DNA of 64,000 nt, from contig JAZUBU010000005.1 of NCBI GenBank assembly GCA_045638645.1, positions 73,797 to 137,796 of the forward strand, written 5' to 3'. Made by a program: the position numbers and the translations under genes. Under the pieces are notes generated by a model. The model did no database searches. It saw only the letters and a list, made by a program, of their open reading frames with translations, and was not told the origin of the DNA. Below, piece by piece: positions 62,735 to 64,000 of this stretch (the first letter of the stretch is position 1; every line of letters starts with the position of its first letter). The DNA comes from JAGCJX01 sp045638645 (GTDB lineage Bacteria > Bacteroidota > Bacteroidia > Bacteroidales > UBA932).

Positions 62735-63719
62735 ATAACAGTTCCTCCATTTGTTTGAGTGAAACTTCTTCAACACAGGGTCTTGCCACGTCCTTCAACA
62801 AAATGATCCTCACCTGATCCCCCCGAAACTTCTTCTTGTCATGGCGAATCGCTGTCATTACACGATTAACGGGTGTCTTGAACTCCGTACGAAAACCCAA
62901 TCCGCGAAAATCTGACAACAACCCATCCCGGATCTCTTCGGACAACCCGACACGGGTCGAGAGTTTTAACATCACCGCCATACCACAGGCCACAGCCTCT
63001 CCGTGTGACCAAGTACCCTTTTGCTCGACCAATTCCAAGGCATGTCCTACCGTATGGCCAAAATTCAGCAGACGACGTACACCCTGCTCCTGCTCATCTT
63101 CTGAAACAATCCGTTCCTTGAGAGAAACAGCACGATCAATCAATTCTCCAAACGTATCAGCAGCCTGCTCCAATACCCGTTGTGGATTTGGACGACCCTC
63201 AAACAGCCGAACGGTCCTGCGATAAGCGTCCTCGTCAAACAACAGGAAAACCTTCAACATCTCCGCAAGACCACTGTAGAATTCGGATTCCGGCAATGTC
63301 CTCAGAAAATCCAACTCGCGTACCATCACATTGGGCGGGCGGAAAGTTCCTACTACATTTTTGTAGTTCCCCCAGTTCACCCCATTTTTACCTCCCACCG
63401 AGGCATCCACCATCGCCAACAAAGTCGTTGGAACAAAAGCAAAGTCAACACCCCGCTTGTAGATAGAGGCCACGAAACCACAAATATCGGTCACCACACC
63501 CCCACCGACCCCAATGAGGAATGCATCGCGATCGGCCCCAATTTCAATCAGGTCAACCACAATCTTTTCAACGGTCTTCCAGCTCTTCTCCTTTTCCTCT
63601 GCTCGAATCCGAATACAAGGATAACCCAAAAACAGGTCAGGATACAAACGGGAAATCCGGTCATCCACCAAACAAATCGGCCGCCTTTCCGGGAGTATTA
63701 TGTTGGATAAATCTTGCAT
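62721..63719 (-). CDS. aroB: 3-dehydroquinate synthase
   Basis: 332 residues. GVGGGVVTDICGFVASIYKR binds NAD, followed by FVPTTLLAMVDASVGGKNGVN, EMLKVFLLFDEDAYRR and LLNFGHTVGHALELVEQKGT (metal-binding His residues). It makes 3-dehydroquinate. It is the first gene of the aro cluster. A TAAATTTG box (63724-63731, minus strand) ends 4 nt before the ATG, so the mRNA may be leaderless. The stop lies 14 nt inside the following fusion gene. Confidence 0.95.
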   Translation of the reverse strand: MQDLSNIILPERRPICLVDDRISRLYPDLFLGYPCIRIRAEEKEKSWKTVEKIVVDLIEIGADRDAFLIGVGGGVVTDICGFVASIYKRGVDFAFVPTTLLAMVDASVGGKNGVNWGNYKNVVGTFRPPNVMVRELDFLRTLPESEFYSGLAEMLKVFLLFDEDAYRRTVRLFEGRPNPQRVLEQAADTFGELIDRAVSLKERIVSEDEQEQGVRRLLNFGHTVGHALELVEQKGTWSHGEAVACGMAVMLKLSTRVGLSEEIRDGLLSDFRGLGFRTEFKTPVNRVMTAIRHDKKKFRGDQVRIILLKDVARPCVEEVSLKQMEELLYDLY

Positions 63720-63723
63720 CTTG

Positions 63724-63731
63724 CAAATTTA
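63724..63731 (-). promoter_or_regulatory. -7 element 4 nt before aroB start
   Basis: TAAATTTG on the minus strand ends four nucleotides before the aroB ATG. No -33 TTTG is seen at the standard distance. Confidence 0.4.
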
Positions 63732-63742
63732 ATAAATCTTTT

Positions 63743-63773
63743 TTTGGAACATAGGAAAAAAACACTACCTTTG
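63743..63773 (+). promoter_or_regulatory. Promoter of tRNA-Leu
   Basis: TTTG at 63743-63746, a 19-nt spacer and TACCTTTG at 63766-63773 followed by CACC, a strong Bacteroides promoter facing the tRNA gene and divergent from aroB. Confidence 0.85.
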
Positions 63774-63805
63774 CACCCGCAATGTTTACCAGAACACTGC
63801 CAATT

Positions 63806-63892
63806 GCCCAGATGGCGGAATCGGTAGACGCGCTGGTCTCAAACACCAGTGGGGTAACACCTGTGCCGGTTCGACCCCGGCTCTGGGTACCA
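63806..63892 (+). tRNA. tRNA-Leu (anticodon CAA)
   Basis: 87 nt with encoded CCA. Acceptor GCCCAGA pairs with TCTGGGT (first pair G-U), the anticodon arm CTGGT-CTCAAAC-ACCAG gives anticodon CAA, and the long variable arm and GCCGG-TTCGACC-CCGGC T-arm are typical of class II leucine tRNAs. It reads UUG. Confidence 0.96.
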
Positions 63893-63927
63893 AAGACCGC
63901 TTGACAGCAATGTTGAGCGGTCTTTTA
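63893..63927 (+). terminator. Terminator after tRNA-Leu
   Basis: Stem AAGACCGCT/AGCGGTCTT with a 14-nt loop, followed by TTTAATAAAG. Confidence 0.85.
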
Positions 63928-64000
63928 ATAAAGACAATTATTAACCCATATAAAGGTCAGGCGGGAGACTTAAACATCCGCTATCACTCGGAACGGGCTA
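63928..64000. other. 73-nt window edge with no assignable gene
   Basis: No start codon with a plausible family match is visible. Minus strand: one short open stretch ends in TAA (SPFRVIADV), which could be the C-terminus of a gene beyond the window, but it is too short to support. Confidence 0.3.

Noticed and set aside
63806..63892. G-U first acceptor pair as a sign of a degraded tRNA
   Set aside because: All arms fold well, CCA is encoded and a strong promoter and terminator flank it; the wobble pair is tolerated.
1..64000. Mobile element or prophage
   Set aside because: No transposase, integrase, terminal repeats or phage structural genes are visible in either strand.

Overview
The window is a gene-dense, almost entirely chromosomal stretch of a Bacteroidota genome, most likely order Bacteroidales. 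The evidence is internal: a SusC/SusD pair, a GldH lipoprotein, PorT-type barrel proteins, DPP5-like and M16 peptidases, a cysteine-rich RicT (PSP1) protein, and repeated promoters of the Bacteroides form TTTG-N19/20-TAnnTTTG. Most start codons lack a Shine-Dalgarno sequence, as expected for the phylum. I see no insertion sequence, prophage, integrase, CRISPR array or rRNA; one tRNA-Leu lies near the right edge.

Left part (1-15.2 kb): partial hemW and a membrane coiled-coil protein on the minus strand; an uncharacterised lipoprotein, membrane protein and DUF2007 protein on plus; a DUF3109 protein and a large secreted M16 homologue without its zinc motif on minus; then a plus-strand run TPR protein - U32 protein - holB - ricT - gldH - trmB - serine hydrolase. 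Next (15.3-19.3 kb) is a minus-strand ribosomal unit rplC-rplD-rplW-rplB-rpsS-rplV-rpsC with its own promoter and hairpin terminator. It is cut off from the rest of the usual S10-spc cluster.

Middle part (19.4-45.7 kb): a secreted GDPD, aspA, a Uup-like ABC-F protein, a uridine-kinase-like gene broken by an in-frame amber codon, uvrA, a metallo-hydrolase, a deoxynucleoside kinase, a PfkB sugar/nucleoside kinase, panC-panD, a flippase-like membrane protein, a DPP5-like lipoprotein peptidase, susD-susC, a DUF456 protein, an M24 aminopeptidase, lpxK, an acetyltransferase-like protein and dusB.

Right part (45.7-64 kb): rplM-rpsI and rpsB-tsf, with a structured leader before rpsB; kbl; a TolC-MFP-RND efflux operon that ends in a small PII-like protein; sdaA behind a promoter that predicts a leaderless mRNA; two PorT-like barrel proteins flanking trxA; a polyprenyl synthase; and a minus-strand chorismate cluster aroB - (aroD-aroA fusion) - aroC. 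The window ends with tRNA-Leu(CAA) and its terminator.

Nothing here is a large unknown system. The items most worth a second look are the PII-like protein in the RND operon, the amber-interrupted kinase, the split S10 operon, the M16 pseudoprotease, the AroD-AroA fusion, and several translation-control signals: predicted leaderless starts, a few strong Shine-Dalgarno sites, and hairpins before the ABC-F, rpsB and rplC genes.
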